Assembly: GCA_946894095.1 (NCBI GenBank)
Contig: OX335641.1
Location: 7,334,501-7,398,500, forward strand
Length of the DNA stretch: 64,000 bases
Source of the DNA: Incurvaria masculella
Taxonomy: Eukaryota; Arthropoda; Insecta; Lepidoptera; Incurvariidae
Reading direction: 5' to 3'
This document shows, one piece after another, positions 43,281-52,660 of this stretch. The notes below the pieces were generated by a model. That model did no database searches, had not been told where the DNA came from, and saw only the letters and a list, made by a program, of their open reading frames with translations. A program made the translations under genes and the position numbers. Each line of letters opens with the position of its first letter. Positions within the stretch are counted from its first letter, which is position 1.

Positions 43281-46200
43281 TTAGTTAGATTTTGCATCAA
43301 TTCGTATGAGTCGCCGGACTGGTCTGCGCTTCAGGTCCCCCGCCGCCGTGGTGACGTCGACCACACGTACTCTGCCATCCGGTCCCGGGTAGAGGTGCTC
43401 GATGACTCCGCGGGGCCAGGTGTTGCGGGGCAGGGTCGGGTCGATGATGAGCACGACGTCGCCTATGTTGAGGTCCTCGCCGGTTGTAGGTCGGCCTCGC
43501 GGTTGCAGCAGTGGTAGGTATTCTTTCACCCAGCGTGCCCAGAAGTGATCAGCCAGTCGTTGTGCTGTCCGCCACGTGGTCTTGCCGATCAGATCTCGTT
43601 CTGTGGTGTTTGTCGGTCTCGGCGCGCCTGATGATGTCCCAATAAGGAAGTGGTTGGGTGTGAGCGCCTCCGCGTCTTCTGGATGTGCCGGTACATGCGT
43701 CAGCGGCCGGCTGTTGATGATATGTTCCGCCTCCAGTAGCAGCGTATGAAGGACCTCTTCCCGCGGAGCTCGTTCTCTCAGCGTTGCCGCAAGTGTTGTC
43801 TTCACGGCGCCCACGAGGCGCTCCCAGGCTCCCCCCATGTGTGGAGCTCCCGGTGGAATGGTTTGCCATTTGATGTCGAGTGCCGAGACTGCTTCACCGA
43901 TGCGAATGAGTTCTGCTTGAGCTTCCCGCAACTCCCGCCGGGCTCCGATGAAATTGGTGCCGTTATCTGTGTATATTTCTGTAGGTGTGCCGCGTCGCGT
44001 TATCATGCGGCGCAATGCTAAGACCATTGAATCGGCCGACAGACTAGCCGCTAGTTCAATGTGTACTGCTCGGGTGGTGAGGCACGTGAATAGGGCGCCC
44101 CACCTTTTCTCCCTTCGACGTCCGACTACCACATCCATCGGTCCAAAGTAGTCGATTCCTGTGCTCGAGAAGGGGCGTCGGTGGTGGCGCAGGCGTGCGG
44201 GTGGCAGGTCCCCTGGTGGTGGTATGGTCGGCGTTCCTTTGTGAATTCGACATTTATGACAGTTAAAGGCGATATGTCTCAGAGTTCCTCGCAGGTGTAA
44301 TATCCAATAGCGCTGTCTTAGTTCATTTATAACAGTTTCAGTGTTGGCGTGCTTGTACATGACGTGGTAGTGCGCTATAAGTAGTCGGATATTTGGGTCT
44401 TTCCCGTCCAACAGAATAGGTTGCTTCGTTTCAATTGGAATATCGGCCGCATTAAGCCGACCCATGCAACGTAGTAAGCCGCTCGAATCGATTTTCGGCG
44501 CGAAATTCGAAATCTTGCTTCGTTTGGGCAGGCGATCTTTTTGTTGTAGCAATTTCAGTTCTGCCGTAAAACTGCGCCTCTGCGAATCTTGCAATAATAA
44601 TAATTCTGCGGCTCGTAGTAGCTCGTGCGGGATTGGTTCGAAATTATCGACCATACTTGCAGGTCTTTGAATCTTCGTCGCGCAGCGGCCCCTTTTTCGC
44701 ACGATCGCTAATATTTTTTCATTTCTGTGCGCCTTCATTTTCGAAACAAATTGTAATACCCGGCCGGTTGTGCGTAATAAACGGGTCCACGATGAGAAGC
44801 GTTCTGTCTTCGGTAGAGCGGCATGGGGCGAGTACTCCTGCATAGCAAATACTTTCTGAAGCTCTTCTTCATTTCCTTCTGACGACATGACGTTTTGTTC
44901 CTCGGACGGCCACTCCCCTCGGTGACGGGTCAGGAAGGCTGGGCCGGAGAACCACCAGTGAGTGGCATTGAAGTCGGGAGGAGGTGCTCGGGTGGCGAGA
45001 TCAGCGGCGTTCAGTGACGTAGGTACCCATCTCCACTGCTCCGGCCGCGTGCTATCTTGTATTTCAGCGACGCGGTGCGCTACAAAGGGCTTGTAGCGGC
45101 GTGCCTCCGCTCGAATCCACGCGAGCGCCGTCCTGCTGTCGCTCCAGTAGGTGGTTGAGCTCGGCTGCATGCGGTGCTCTTTCTTGATGGTCTCGGCTAG
45201 CCGTACACCCAGCAGCGCCGCCTGCAACTCAAGACGAGGAATCGAAACCGGTCTGAGGGGGGCCACCCTAGACTTACTTGATATGAGTGCAGTTCGGGTG
45301 TCCGTGCGACTATTATTTATTCTCCAATAAGCAACCGCTGCATATGCCTCTGAGCTCGCATCACAAAATATATGTAATTCTGCCGTTATGTCAGTGTACC
45401 CACCGTAGTGTCGAGGCAGCCGGAGCTCTTGTAGTGGGCGTAAATTGGTCAACCATTGGCTCCAAGCCGCATATAGGACGTCCGTTAGTACGTCGTCCCA
45501 GCCGATAGCCGCTCGCCATACGCGCTGCAATAGGACTTTGGCCTCGGTAGTGACCGGCGAGAGTAAACCTAACGGGTCGTAGATGGACATTATTAGACTT
45601 AACATTTGCCGTTTGGTCGGCTTCTTCGCGCCCTCAGCTACTTCCGGCGGTACCCTGTGTAGGCTGAGATCAAACGCGAGCGCATCTTGTTCGGTTCGCC
45701 ATATGAGCCCGAGCGTTCGTTCGCCGCCGGATTCTTTGGAAGAGAGTTCTACAATGTTGTTACCGCGAGCTTCTTGTTCTACGTATTGCAGGGTTGCCGG
45801 TTCGTTGCTGGTCCATCCTCGAATTTGAAAGCCGCCCGCGGCATGTGTTGACGTCACGTCGCGCACGAGTCGCGCGGCCCGATCCACGTGGTCCACGCTC
45901 AGTATGGCATCGTCCATGTAATGGTCTCTCTCTATTGCAGTAATTACCTCGGTGTCGTCGCTGGCCGTGCGCGCATTGATATTCTTGATATAAAGCGCCG
46001 TACAGGGTGAAGAGGTCGCGCCAAACAGGAGTGACGTCATACGATAACTTTTAGGCGCTTCGTCGGCTCCGTTTCGCCATAAAAATCTTTGTGCATCGCG
46101 GTCCTCCGCCCGTATTTTAATACGTAAAAACATGTCTTTGATGTCACCCGTCATACCAACTGCGCCCTCTCGGAATCGGAACAACACACCTAGTACCGAC

Positions 46201-49200
46201 TGCAGTAGGTCCGGGCCGGCGAGTAGCGCATCGTTCAAACTCACTCCTTTGGTCCGTGCGGCTGCGTCAAAAACAATTCTTAATTTTTCAGGCTTCCGTG
46301 GGTTTCGGACTGCAAAATGCGGTAGATACCATATTCGTTGCGTTGTCGCCGCGTCCGTATAGCTGCACTCTTCTGCATAGCCAGTTTCCAATAGCGAAGT
46401 CATGTTCTGTCGGTATTTCTGCGCGAAATCAGAGTCAGCCGCCATTTTCCGTTCCACGGCTCGTAGGCGGACGAGAGCTTGTTCTTTGTTCTCTGGGAGG
46501 ATAATATGATCATTGCGCCATAACAAACCAGTCGTATATCGTCCGTCGCTTGACTTATTTGTATAACGTTCCAGTAACGCGCGTGCTCGTTCTTCTGCCG
46601 GGATAAGTGGAACACGCTTGGCTATGCCGAGCGCTTCTAACTCGTAGTTAGCTCGTACCAGCTTGTGCAGCTCGTCCTCGGGTGTGTCGCGCACGTGATT
46701 CACGCTTCCAAGCGTGACGCGACCGGTAGTAGCGCCAAAGTAAGCGGAGCCGGCAGGGTTGGTCGGACGACAGCCATGAAGCACCCAGCCGAGGTCAGTT
46801 TTCGATGCCACCGGTTGGTTCTTGAGACCGGCGCGTAGCTCTCTTGAAATTAATAAGTTCCAATGATCCTGCCCTACCAGAACCGTTGGTTTCGCTCTGT
46901 CGTATAGCAGGTGGCTTCCAAGGTCAAATAAATGTTTACAACCTGCAATCGTTGTCTCGTCCACTGTTTGAGCCCCCAGGCCGATGCTGTCGACTGTAAA
47001 TGCGTCCAAGTCATGCCAGGCGTTCGCGTTGCGTGCTGAAATTTCAACAGTCACCCGTTTCGACCTCGGGGCTCCTCGTACGAGTCCACCGACTCCAATA
47101 ATGTTCAATGTGGTGGTAGGCCCGCTTGCTCCGATGCTATCAGCTGTCTCCTTTTCCAAAAGTATAATAGTACTCCCGTCATCCAATAAAGCGAATGTAT
47201 CATAGAGTCCACCGGGTCCACGTAATGTTACAGGAACAAATTTTAAATACGCGCGTTTTTCAGGCGTTGCCGCACACGCGACAGTATTTTGACGATCAGT
47301 AGCGCCATCTCTTGGTGGTGGATTGCTCTCCCGGCTGTTTAAATGTAAAATTCTGTGATGTAAGCGAGTGCAAGAATTAATACCACATGGTTTACTCCGA
47401 CAGACATTCGCTTGATGCTTCGCATTCAAACAATTAAAACATAACCCGCTCGCTCTTAGAAAGTTGAATTTATTTCTAATTGATAACATATTAAACATCT
47501 CACAGCGAGCAAGGGTGTGATTTCCTTTACATTGCGGGCACAATTTTAATGCCATGCTTGTTCCTGTATTCGGTACATATTTGTTGCGCTTCTCATTTGA
47601 AGTTATTGTTGCATTCTTAGTTGAAATAACAGTATATGCGCGCGCGGGTTCATGACCGCGGAAAGCGGAGCGCGCGGGGAGCGGGGTGGCCGCGGCGGCG
47701 GCGCGGGAATATGGCGCGGCCGCAGCGCGCCTGGCGGCGGCCGGATGAACTGCAAAATGACTTTTTTGCTTTTCCCTGAAATTTGTCGGCATAGTGGCAA
47801 TCCGACGTGTGGGTTCTTCTCGCCCGCGTCGATTTAATTTGTCAACTTCCACAATCAAAAACTCGCTCATTATTTGGAACTCAGGTTTCTCGTTGCTCTG
47901 CTGGCTCGCATAGTCATTGAACTTGTCTGCTAATATGGGAGTAAGTTTGTCCAAAATGTTGTCGACAAGCTCCGGATTGTGCAGAAAACCCGGATGATTC
48001 TTCACTGATGAGATGCAGCTGGCGACTCGGCATGCCAACGCGCTAAGTTCACCTGGTTTGCCAGTCATTGGTCGTATATCTCGAATTCGCTGCACCTCGT
48101 AGCGAGCGACCCTATTCTTGCCTCCAAATCGCTTTTCTAGTAGAGCGACAATAGCATCAGGATCCTTACCGGTGTACAATAGCGACCCAGGTATTTCTCG
48201 CGCTTCGCCCCGCAGCGCAGAGCGTAGGCGAGCCATATTTTCGTCGGTTGTATAGTGCCGTGCTTCATTAGAATCTTTATAAGCTGAGTAGAAAGCAATA
48301 AACTCACGTATATCGCCGGAAAACGACGGCAGCGGTACCATTGGGCGAGTGATTTGCTTCAGCGTTTGAGCTAATTGTAGAGTGGGATCCATATTGTAAA
48401 CATTAGCCATAACGCCCTCGCCCCGCGGGGCGGGAGGAGAAGCGGTGCGCGCGCTTCTCGATGCTGATTGGTCGCGGTGGCGCCATCGCGCGCCCTCGGC
48501 CTCGGCTTGCGCTTCTACTGTTGGGGTAGTCGATGTTCGTTGAAAATGTGAGTTATTACCAAAGTAATTTTGTCGACTGGCTATCTCCTCTTGCGTTGCT
48601 GCGTATTGTTGTGCTAACGAGTCGGTCTCCTGGTGGAGCTTATGAGCGTAGCAACCGTAAAGGTCAGTCTCGGGAACGTTGACGTCATTCGGCCCGGCTG
48701 CATCTGAAAACACGCGGGGCGCGTGTACACAAGCTTCCCTATGAAGCAGGCGGATTACTGGTTCTGATGGTACGCAGGTGGCGTCTACGCGAACCCCTCC
48801 GTGGGGCAGGCGGGTCTCGACGCCCTTTGCAAGACTACAAACTTGAGCCGGGCGGGGCGTGCAACATCGCCCAACGCAAGCCTCCCCCTGAGGCAAGCGG
48901 GTCAGATCTGGTTCTGATGGTACGCAGATGGCGCCTACGCGAACCCCTCCGTGGGGCAGGCGGGTCTCGACGCCCTTTGCAAGACTACAAACTTGAGCCG
49001 GGCGGGGCGTGCAACATCGCCCAACGCAAGCCTCCCCCTGAGGCAAGCGGGTCAGATCTGGTTCTGATGGTACGCAGATGGCGCCTACGCGAACCCCTCC
49101 GTGGGGCAGGCGGGTCTCGACGCCCTTTGCAAGACTACAAACTTGAGCCGGGCGGGGCGTGCAACATCGCCCAACGCAAGCCTCCCCCTGAGGCAAGCGG

Positions 49201-50507
49201 GTCAGATCTGGTTCTGATGGTACGCAGATGGCGCCTACGCGAACCCCTCCGTGGGGCAGGCGGGTCTCGACGCCCTTTGCAAGACTACAAACTTGAGCCG
49301 GGCGGGGCGTGCAACATCGCCCAACGCAAGCCTCCCCCTGAGGCAAGCGGGTCAGATCTGGTTCTGATGGTACGCAGATGGCGCCTACGCGAACCCCTCC
49401 GTGGGGCAGGCGGGTCTCGACGCCCTTTGCAAGACTACAAACTTGAGCCGGGCGGGGCGTGCAACATCGCCCAACGCAAGCCTCCCCCTGAGGCAAGCGG
49501 GTCAGATCTGGTTCTGATGGTACGCAGATGGCGCCTACGCGAACCCCTCCGTGGGGCAGGCGGGTCTCGACGCCCTTTGCAAGACTACAAACTTGAGCCG
49601 GGCGGGGCGTGCAACATCGCCCAACGCAAGCCTCCCCCTGAGGCAAGCGGGTCAGATCTGGTTCTGATGGTACGCAGATGGCGCCTACGCGAACCCCTCC
49701 GTGGGGCAGGCGGGTCTCGACGCCCTTTGCAAGACTACAAACTTGAGCCGGGCGGGGCGTGCAACATCGCCCAACGCAAGCCTCCCCCTGAGGCAAGCGG
49801 GTCAGATCTGGTTCTGATGGTACGCAGATGGCGCCTACGCGAACCCCTCCGTGGGGCAGGCGGGTCTCGACGCCCTTTGCAAGACTACAAACTTGAGCCG
49901 GGCGGGGCGTGCAACATCGCCCAACGCAAGCCTCCCCCTGAGGCAAGCGGGTCAGATCTGGTTCTGATGGTACGCAGATGGCGCCTACGCGAACCCCTCC
50001 GTGGGGCAGGCGGGTCTCGACGCCCTTTGCAAGACTACAAACTTGAGCCAGGCGGGGCGTGCAACATCGCCCAACGCAAGCCTCCCCATGAGGCAAGCGG
50101 GTCAGAGCTGGATCTGATGGTACGCGAGGTGCGTCTACGCGAGCCCCCCCATGGGGCAGGCGGGTCAGAATTCCTGAAATAGCACTGGGTCCACTTTCAC
50201 CATTTGGCCCCGGGATCTCGTTGCGCAGTTCTTCACTTTCCATGCAAGCGTTCGGGGAACATATTCTTTCACTTCCACTGCTCACGTGCACCGTAGCCTC
50301 TTCACGAGGTTGAAAAATGGGAGCTTGACCTTTAAATATTTCTTGATTCATTCTATGTATTCTGCTCCCCACTGGACTGCGACTCCCCTCAGAGCTTGAA
50401 CTCGTCAATCTTGATCTACGCGTGCGTAGGCGTTTTGGCGGGAAAACGGTTCCTGCAATCTCCCGCTCGCAGGAGCGCTGGCTTTTATGCTTACGGTTGG
50501 AAGCCAT
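43281..50507 (-). CDS. gag-pol: BEL/Pao gag-pol polyprotein with repeat-bearing N-terminus (2408 codons)
   Basis: Single frame starting at an ATG (50505-50507) and closing 52 bp before the polypurine tract. Approximate domains: residues 1-105 basic/Ser-rich leader; ~109-590 tandem 50-residue repeats; ~700-910 gag-like region of the DUF1759 type (LPSFSGDIREFIAFYSAY, LRGEA, FNDYASQQ); ~975-1040 zinc knuckles (CPQCKGNH, CFNCLNAKHQANVC); ~1090-1240 aspartic protease with LLDDGST (~1106); RT ~1370-1560 with GDIKDMFLRI, SLLFGATSSPC and YMDD (~1530); RNase H ~1700-1830 (FCDASSEAY, PRLELQAALLG, WSDS); integrase ~2020-2300 with zinc-binding HKCRIHKG, GIDYFGP, YTDNGTNF (~2176) and GGAWERLVG; C-terminal DUF5641-type domain (WARWVKEYLP, GDVVLI). 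BEL/Pao proteins are usually about 1700-1900 residues; the repeats account for most of the excess. No internal stops. Confidence 0.95.
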   Translation of the reverse strand: MASNRKHKSQRSCEREIAGTVFPPKRLRTRRSRLTSSSSEGSRSPVGSRIHRMNQEIFKGQAPIFQPREEATVHVSSGSERICSPNACMESEELRNEIPGPNGESGPSAISGILTRLPHGGARVDAPRVPSDPALTRLPHGEACVGRCCTPRLAQVCSLAKGVETRLPHGGVRVGAICVPSEPDLTRLPQGEACVGRCCTPRPAQVCSLAKGVETRLPHGGVRVGAICVPSEPDLTRLPQGEACVGRCCTPRPAQVCSLAKGVETRLPHGGVRVGAICVPSEPDLTRLPQGEACVGRCCTPRPAQVCSLAKGVETRLPHGGVRVGAICVPSEPDLTRLPQGEACVGRCCTPRPAQVCSLAKGVETRLPHGGVRVGAICVPSEPDLTRLPQGEACVGRCCTPRPAQVCSLAKGVETRLPHGGVRVGAICVPSEPDLTRLPQGEACVGRCCTPRPAQVCSLAKGVETRLPHGGVRVGAICVPSEPDLTRLPQGEACVGRCCTPRPAQVCSLAKGVETRLPHGGVRVGAICVPSEPDLTRLPQGEACVGRCCTPRPAQVCSLAKGVETRLPHGGVRVDATCVPSEPVIRLLHREACVHAPRVFSDAAGPNDVNVPETDLYGCYAHKLHQETDSLAQQYAATQEEIASRQNYFGNNSHFQRTSTTPTVEAQAEAEGARWRHRDQSASRSARTASPPAPRGEGVMANVYNMDPTLQLAQTLKQITRPMVPLPSFSGDIREFIAFYSAYKDSNEARHYTTDENMARLRSALRGEAREIPGSLLYTGKDPDAIVALLEKRFGGKNRVARYEVQRIRDIRPMTGKPGELSALACRVASCISSVKNHPGFLHNPELVDNILDKLTPILADKFNDYASQQSNEKPEFQIMSEFLIVEVDKLNRRGREEPTRRIATMPTNFREKQKSHFAVHPAAARRAAAAPYSRAAAAATPLPARSAFRGHEPARAYTVISTKNATITSNEKRNKYVPNTGTSMALKLCPQCKGNHTLARCEMFNMLSIRNKFNFLRASGLCFNCLNAKHQANVCRSKPCGINSCTRLHHRILHLNSRESNPPPRDGATDRQNTVACAATPEKRAYLKFVPVTLRGPGGLYDTFALLDDGSTIILLEKETADSIGASGPTTTLNIIGVGGLVRGAPRSKRVTVEISARNANAWHDLDAFTVDSIGLGAQTVDETTIAGCKHLFDLGSHLLYDRAKPTVLVGQDHWNLLISRELRAGLKNQPVASKTDLGWVLHGCRPTNPAGSAYFGATTGRVTLGSVNHVRDTPEDELHKLVRANYELEALGIAKRVPLIPAEERARALLERYTNKSSDGRYTTGLLWRNDHIILPENKEQALVRLRAVERKMAADSDFAQKYRQNMTSLLETGYAEECSYTDAATTQRIWYLPHFAVRNPRKPEKLRIVFDAAARTKGVSLNDALLAGPDLLQSVLGVLFRFREGAVGMTGDIKDMFLRIKIRAEDRDAQRFLWRNGADEAPKSYRMTSLLFGATSSPCTALYIKNINARTASDDTEVITAIERDHYMDDAILSVDHVDRAARLVRDVTSTHAAGGFQIRGWTSNEPATLQYVEQEARGNNIVELSSKESGGERTLGLIWRTEQDALAFDLSLHRVPPEVAEGAKKPTKRQMLSLIMSIYDPLGLLSPVTTEAKVLLQRVWRAAIGWDDVLTDVLYAAWSQWLTNLRPLQELRLPRHYGGYTDITAELHIFCDASSEAYAAVAYWRINNSRTDTRTALISSKSRVAPLRPVSIPRLELQAALLGVRLAETIKKEHRMQPSSTTYWSDSRTALAWIRAEARRYKPFVAHRVAEIQDSTRPEQWRWVPTSLNAADLATRAPPPDFNATHWWFSGPAFLTRHRGEWPSEEQNVMSSEGNEEELQKVFAMQEYSPHAALPKTERFSSWTRLLRTTGRVLQFVSKMKAHRNEKILAIVRKRGRCATKIQRPASMVDNFEPIPHELLRAAELLLLQDSQRRSFTAELKLLQQKDRLPKRSKISNFAPKIDSSGLLRCMGRLNAADIPIETKQPILLDGKDPNIRLLIAHYHVMYKHANTETVINELRQRYWILHLRGTLRHIAFNCHKCRIHKGTPTIPPPGDLPPARLRHHRRPFSSTGIDYFGPMDVVVGRRREKRWGALFTCLTTRAVHIELAASLSADSMVLALRRMITRRGTPTEIYTDNGTNFIGARRELREAQAELIRIGEAVSALDIKWQTIPPGAPHMGGAWERLVGAVKTTLAATLRERAPREEVLHTLLLEAEHIINSRPLTHVPAHPEDAEALTPNHFLIGTSSGAPRPTNTTERDLIGKTTWRTAQRLADHFWARWVKEYLPLLQPRGRPTTGEDLNIGDVVLIIDPTLPRNTWPRGVIEHLYPGPDGRVRVVDVTTAAGDLKRRPVRRLIRIDAKSN
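48751..50180 (-). repeat. 150-bp in-frame tandem array inside BEL/Pao gag
   Basis: Nine full 150-bp units start at 48751, 48901 and every 150 bp to 49951; a diverged partial unit occupies 50101-50180. Units 48901-49950 are identical by eye; the outer ones carry a few changes. Each encodes 50 residues with two related halves (TRLPHGGVRVGAICVPSEPD and TRLPQGEACVGRCC followed by a longer tail) and five cysteines. Period and reading frame are in step, so copy number can change without breaking the protein. The sequence is about two-thirds G+C, well above the window average. Because no stop occurs in phase, the plus strand is also open for 471 codons (48767-50182); that frame is regarded as a shadow. 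Confidence 0.97.
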
Positions 50508-50555
50508 TCTCAGACGTCGGCGGCGTCGCCACTCCTGGGTGTTTGTCCGCGTAGT

Positions 50556-50954
50556 TTATTTTAAACCAACGTAAATACCTTTCTGTGTATTTTCCCTTTG
50601 AATCGAGTTTTGGCGGGAAACGGATAGTTGATGAATACTGACGTCTGGCGGCGCCACCGTCGGCTCACTCGAACCCTTTATGGCGGGCTGTGCTCGCAGG
50701 GCCGTTGACGGGCTTATTATTGTAAAAATATTATTAGACTTTCCTTGCGCTATTGTCGATGAGAGGGGAGTCTCGGCAGAGGTCGGGTCTATAAATTGAG
50801 TGGTATCCTGCAAGTTCTGGTTCGTTGCCGGGGGTGGGTCGCTCCGGGTTTCCGTAACGTGGCTGGCGGCGGACCTGGTGGAGCCGCCGGTGTCGGGCCT
50901 CTCAGGACGTCCTGTCCGTTCCTTCAGCATCGCGGATCCGGCTCGAAGGACCAC
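50556..50954 (-). CDS. Possible leader ORF of BEL/Pao element (132 codons)
   Basis: Open frame running from the primer-binding site to 48 bp before the gag ATG. It has no ATG at its head (nominal GTG at 50952-50954) and no recognisable domain; composition is Ser/Thr/Pro/Gln-rich (VAPPDVSIHQLSVSRQNS). It may be 5' leader that happens to be open, or an extension of gag in another frame. I favour untranslated leader. Confidence 0.25.
   Translation of the reverse strand: MVLRAGSAMLKERTGRPERPDTGGSTRSAASHVTETRSDPPPATNQNLQDTTQFIDPTSAETPLSSTIAQGKSNNIFTIISPSTALRAQPAIKGSSEPTVAPPDVSIHQLSVSRQNSIQRENTQKGIYVGLK
50936..50953 (-). other. BEL/Pao primer-binding site (tRNA-Tyr)
   Basis: Minus strand TGGTCCTTCGAGCCGGAT, one base inside the 5' LTR, is complementary over 18 bases to the 3' end of tRNA-Tyr plus CCA. 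The tRNA identity comes from memory of animal tRNA-Tyr sequence. Confidence 0.85.
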
Positions 50955-51736
50955 TGTGAAAAACTGAAATGACCTTACCTACTTTTCATTCGTTTCAGTA
51001 CTAGCCTCGAATCACGAAGAGCTAGGGATCATAGGTAGGGAGGTAGGTGGGTAGTAGGTAGGTACGTGTAGCTGGTTCCGCTCGTTGCAGGTTGCAGGTT
51101 GCAGGTCGCAGGTTGCAGGTCGCAGTCACATAAGTCACAGAAGTTCAGCGAGAGATAGGCAACGTCCTACAAAATAGTGCCTATCTTTAAAACAGATCTT
51201 GTTGCTCAGGCGATAGTTAGCGGCATCGATTTGCCTTCCTGTTCTCTGATTGGTCCGCGCCGTTTGTACCAACAAACGCGCGTCGGCATTTCCTAAGTGT
51301 ATTCACATGTGAGTTTGTACTGATAACAACTCGTTTTAATGTTTTCCATACCTAGCTTAGTCCAAACTAAGCTCGTTTCATCGTTTCCAGTTCCTTTTTA
51401 TGTTTATCTGTGCATTTTTAGACCTGGCATATTATTCCCGACTACGAGCTCCCCCCGGCTCAACCTACCCAGTTAAAGACCAAAGCTGACAGTATTTATT
51501 TCAGATTTCTTGTACATTACATAAACGTGATCGTTCTACTTTCAGATCTTTTCAGTTTTGTTCATAATAGCATACATTCATGTGTTTCAGTACTTTCGGG
51601 TGCACCCTTACAAACTAGCGCCGCGCGGCTATTTTTGGCAACAATAATAGAGCTCTTAATACATAATGTGCAATTTATTTACAACTTAATTCGAGCTTAT
51701 ATCTATATTTACATATGTGTTGTTCTGTCGGCGACA
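50955..51736 (-). repeat. BEL/Pao 5' LTR (782 bp, carries a 390-bp deletion)
   Basis: Begins on the minus strand TGTCGCCGACAG and ends TTTTTCACA. It equals the 3' LTR over 655 + 127 bp without visible change, but lacks the 390 bp in between; the junction is between 51081 and 51082 (GGTTCCGC/TCGTTGCAGG). It should contain the promoter; a GATATAAG string on the minus strand at about 51697-51704 is a possible TATA element. The 80-codon plus frame here is a shadow. Confidence 0.92.
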
Positions 51737-51741
51737 GGAAC
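51737..51741. repeat. BEL/Pao target-site duplication, right
   Basis: GGAAC, identical to 38070-38074. Confidence 0.9.
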
Positions 51742-52375
51742 CATCCTAAGAGGAGCGAATAGTTGCTGAAAAATGCACCGCGATCGGATGTCAATTCTTC
51801 AGCTTATTTTTTTTCAGTTTTTGTTGCTCATATTTTAAATAAATTTATCGTTAGAGCACAAAGCGGCCTTAGTTCTGTTGTTTCCTGTTTTGATATTTTA
51901 CGTAAATACCATTGATGATATTTATGAAGTTTCCCGAAAAATATCACAAATAAAGACCGTTACGACCGTGAGAATGTTCCTCCTTGTTTCACAGAAATAT
52001 GAAAAAGTTGGGTAATATCAGCGAGCCGTTCAGAGATCCATTCTTTGAGGAGCCGCAAAAACTCGTGAAACTGAAACCATTTTTGTCGCGAAGCGGAAAG
52101 CGGATGTAAGCTGACGCCGAGTAATGAGGGGACTGGGGATAGCTAAATCATTTTTATTCAGCATACTGAATAGAATGGGTCCAATTCCGTGAAGCTAGAA
52201 AGCTTTTCCAAATTTTGGAAAATGACAAGCATCTTCAGAGTTTTTGGAAAACCTAAAAGCCTGAAAATCATATACGGGAAGAGATCGCTGTGAATGAAAG
52301 AAAAAAAAAAGAGTTTGAAGTCATGGATGCACAAGCATAAATTGCACCTTCATTCCGTGCCTTCCTAGCACAGCT
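51742..52375. other. Unassigned flank
   Basis: No gene recognised between the BEL element and the GACG-repeat element. Confidence 0.35.
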
Positions 52376-52660
52376 TTAAAAAAAACCAGTTAAGTGCGAG
52401 TCTGACTCGCACACGAAAGGTTCCGTACCATCGTAAAAGATTTAACACAAAACATGTATGGGCCCGTTTCATTTTTACTATTTAGAAATTTTATCTATTT
52501 GTTGTTATAGCGGCAAGATACATAAACACAAAATTTCAGCTACCTTTACGGTTCATAAGATACAGCCCTGTGACAGACGGACGGACGGACGGACGGTCGG
52601 ACGGACGGACAGCTTAGTAATATGGTTCCGTTGGCACCCTGTCGGTACGGAACCCTAAAA
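52376..52660 (+). repeat. GACG-microsatellite dispersed element, copy 1
   Basis: Starts AACCAGTTAAGTGCGAGTCT, carries GGTTCCGTACC near the left, ACAGCCCTGTGACAGACGG then nine GACG/GACGGT units (52573-52612), and ends CGGTACGGAACCCTAAAAA. The GGTTCCGTACC/GGTACGGAACC pair is inverted. This design is widespread in lepidopteran genomes in my recollection. Non-coding. Confidence 0.6.

Larger units (their letters stand above)
38075..51736 (-). mobile_element. BEL/Pao LTR retrotransposon, complete, with nested Ty3 element
   Basis: Read on the minus strand: 5' LTR (51736-50955), tRNA-Tyr primer site, leader, one gag-pol frame (50507-43281), polypurine tract and 3' LTR (43228-38075). LTRs begin TGTCGCCGACAG and end TTTTTCACA. 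The 5-bp duplication GGAAC on both sides shows that this whole 13.7-kb span entered as one element (about 9.7 kb without the later Ty3 insertion of 3978 bp plus its 4-bp duplication). Motifs and frame are intact, which suggests recent insertion. Confidence 0.93.

Noticed and set aside
48751..50180. CRISPR-like array
   Set aside because: The 150-bp units are contiguous with no unique spacers and lie in frame within a retrotransposon protein in insect DNA.
48767..50182. Plus-strand 471-codon gene
   Set aside because: It is the complement of the repeat array in the BEL polyprotein; its regularity comes from the repeat, and no domain is visible.
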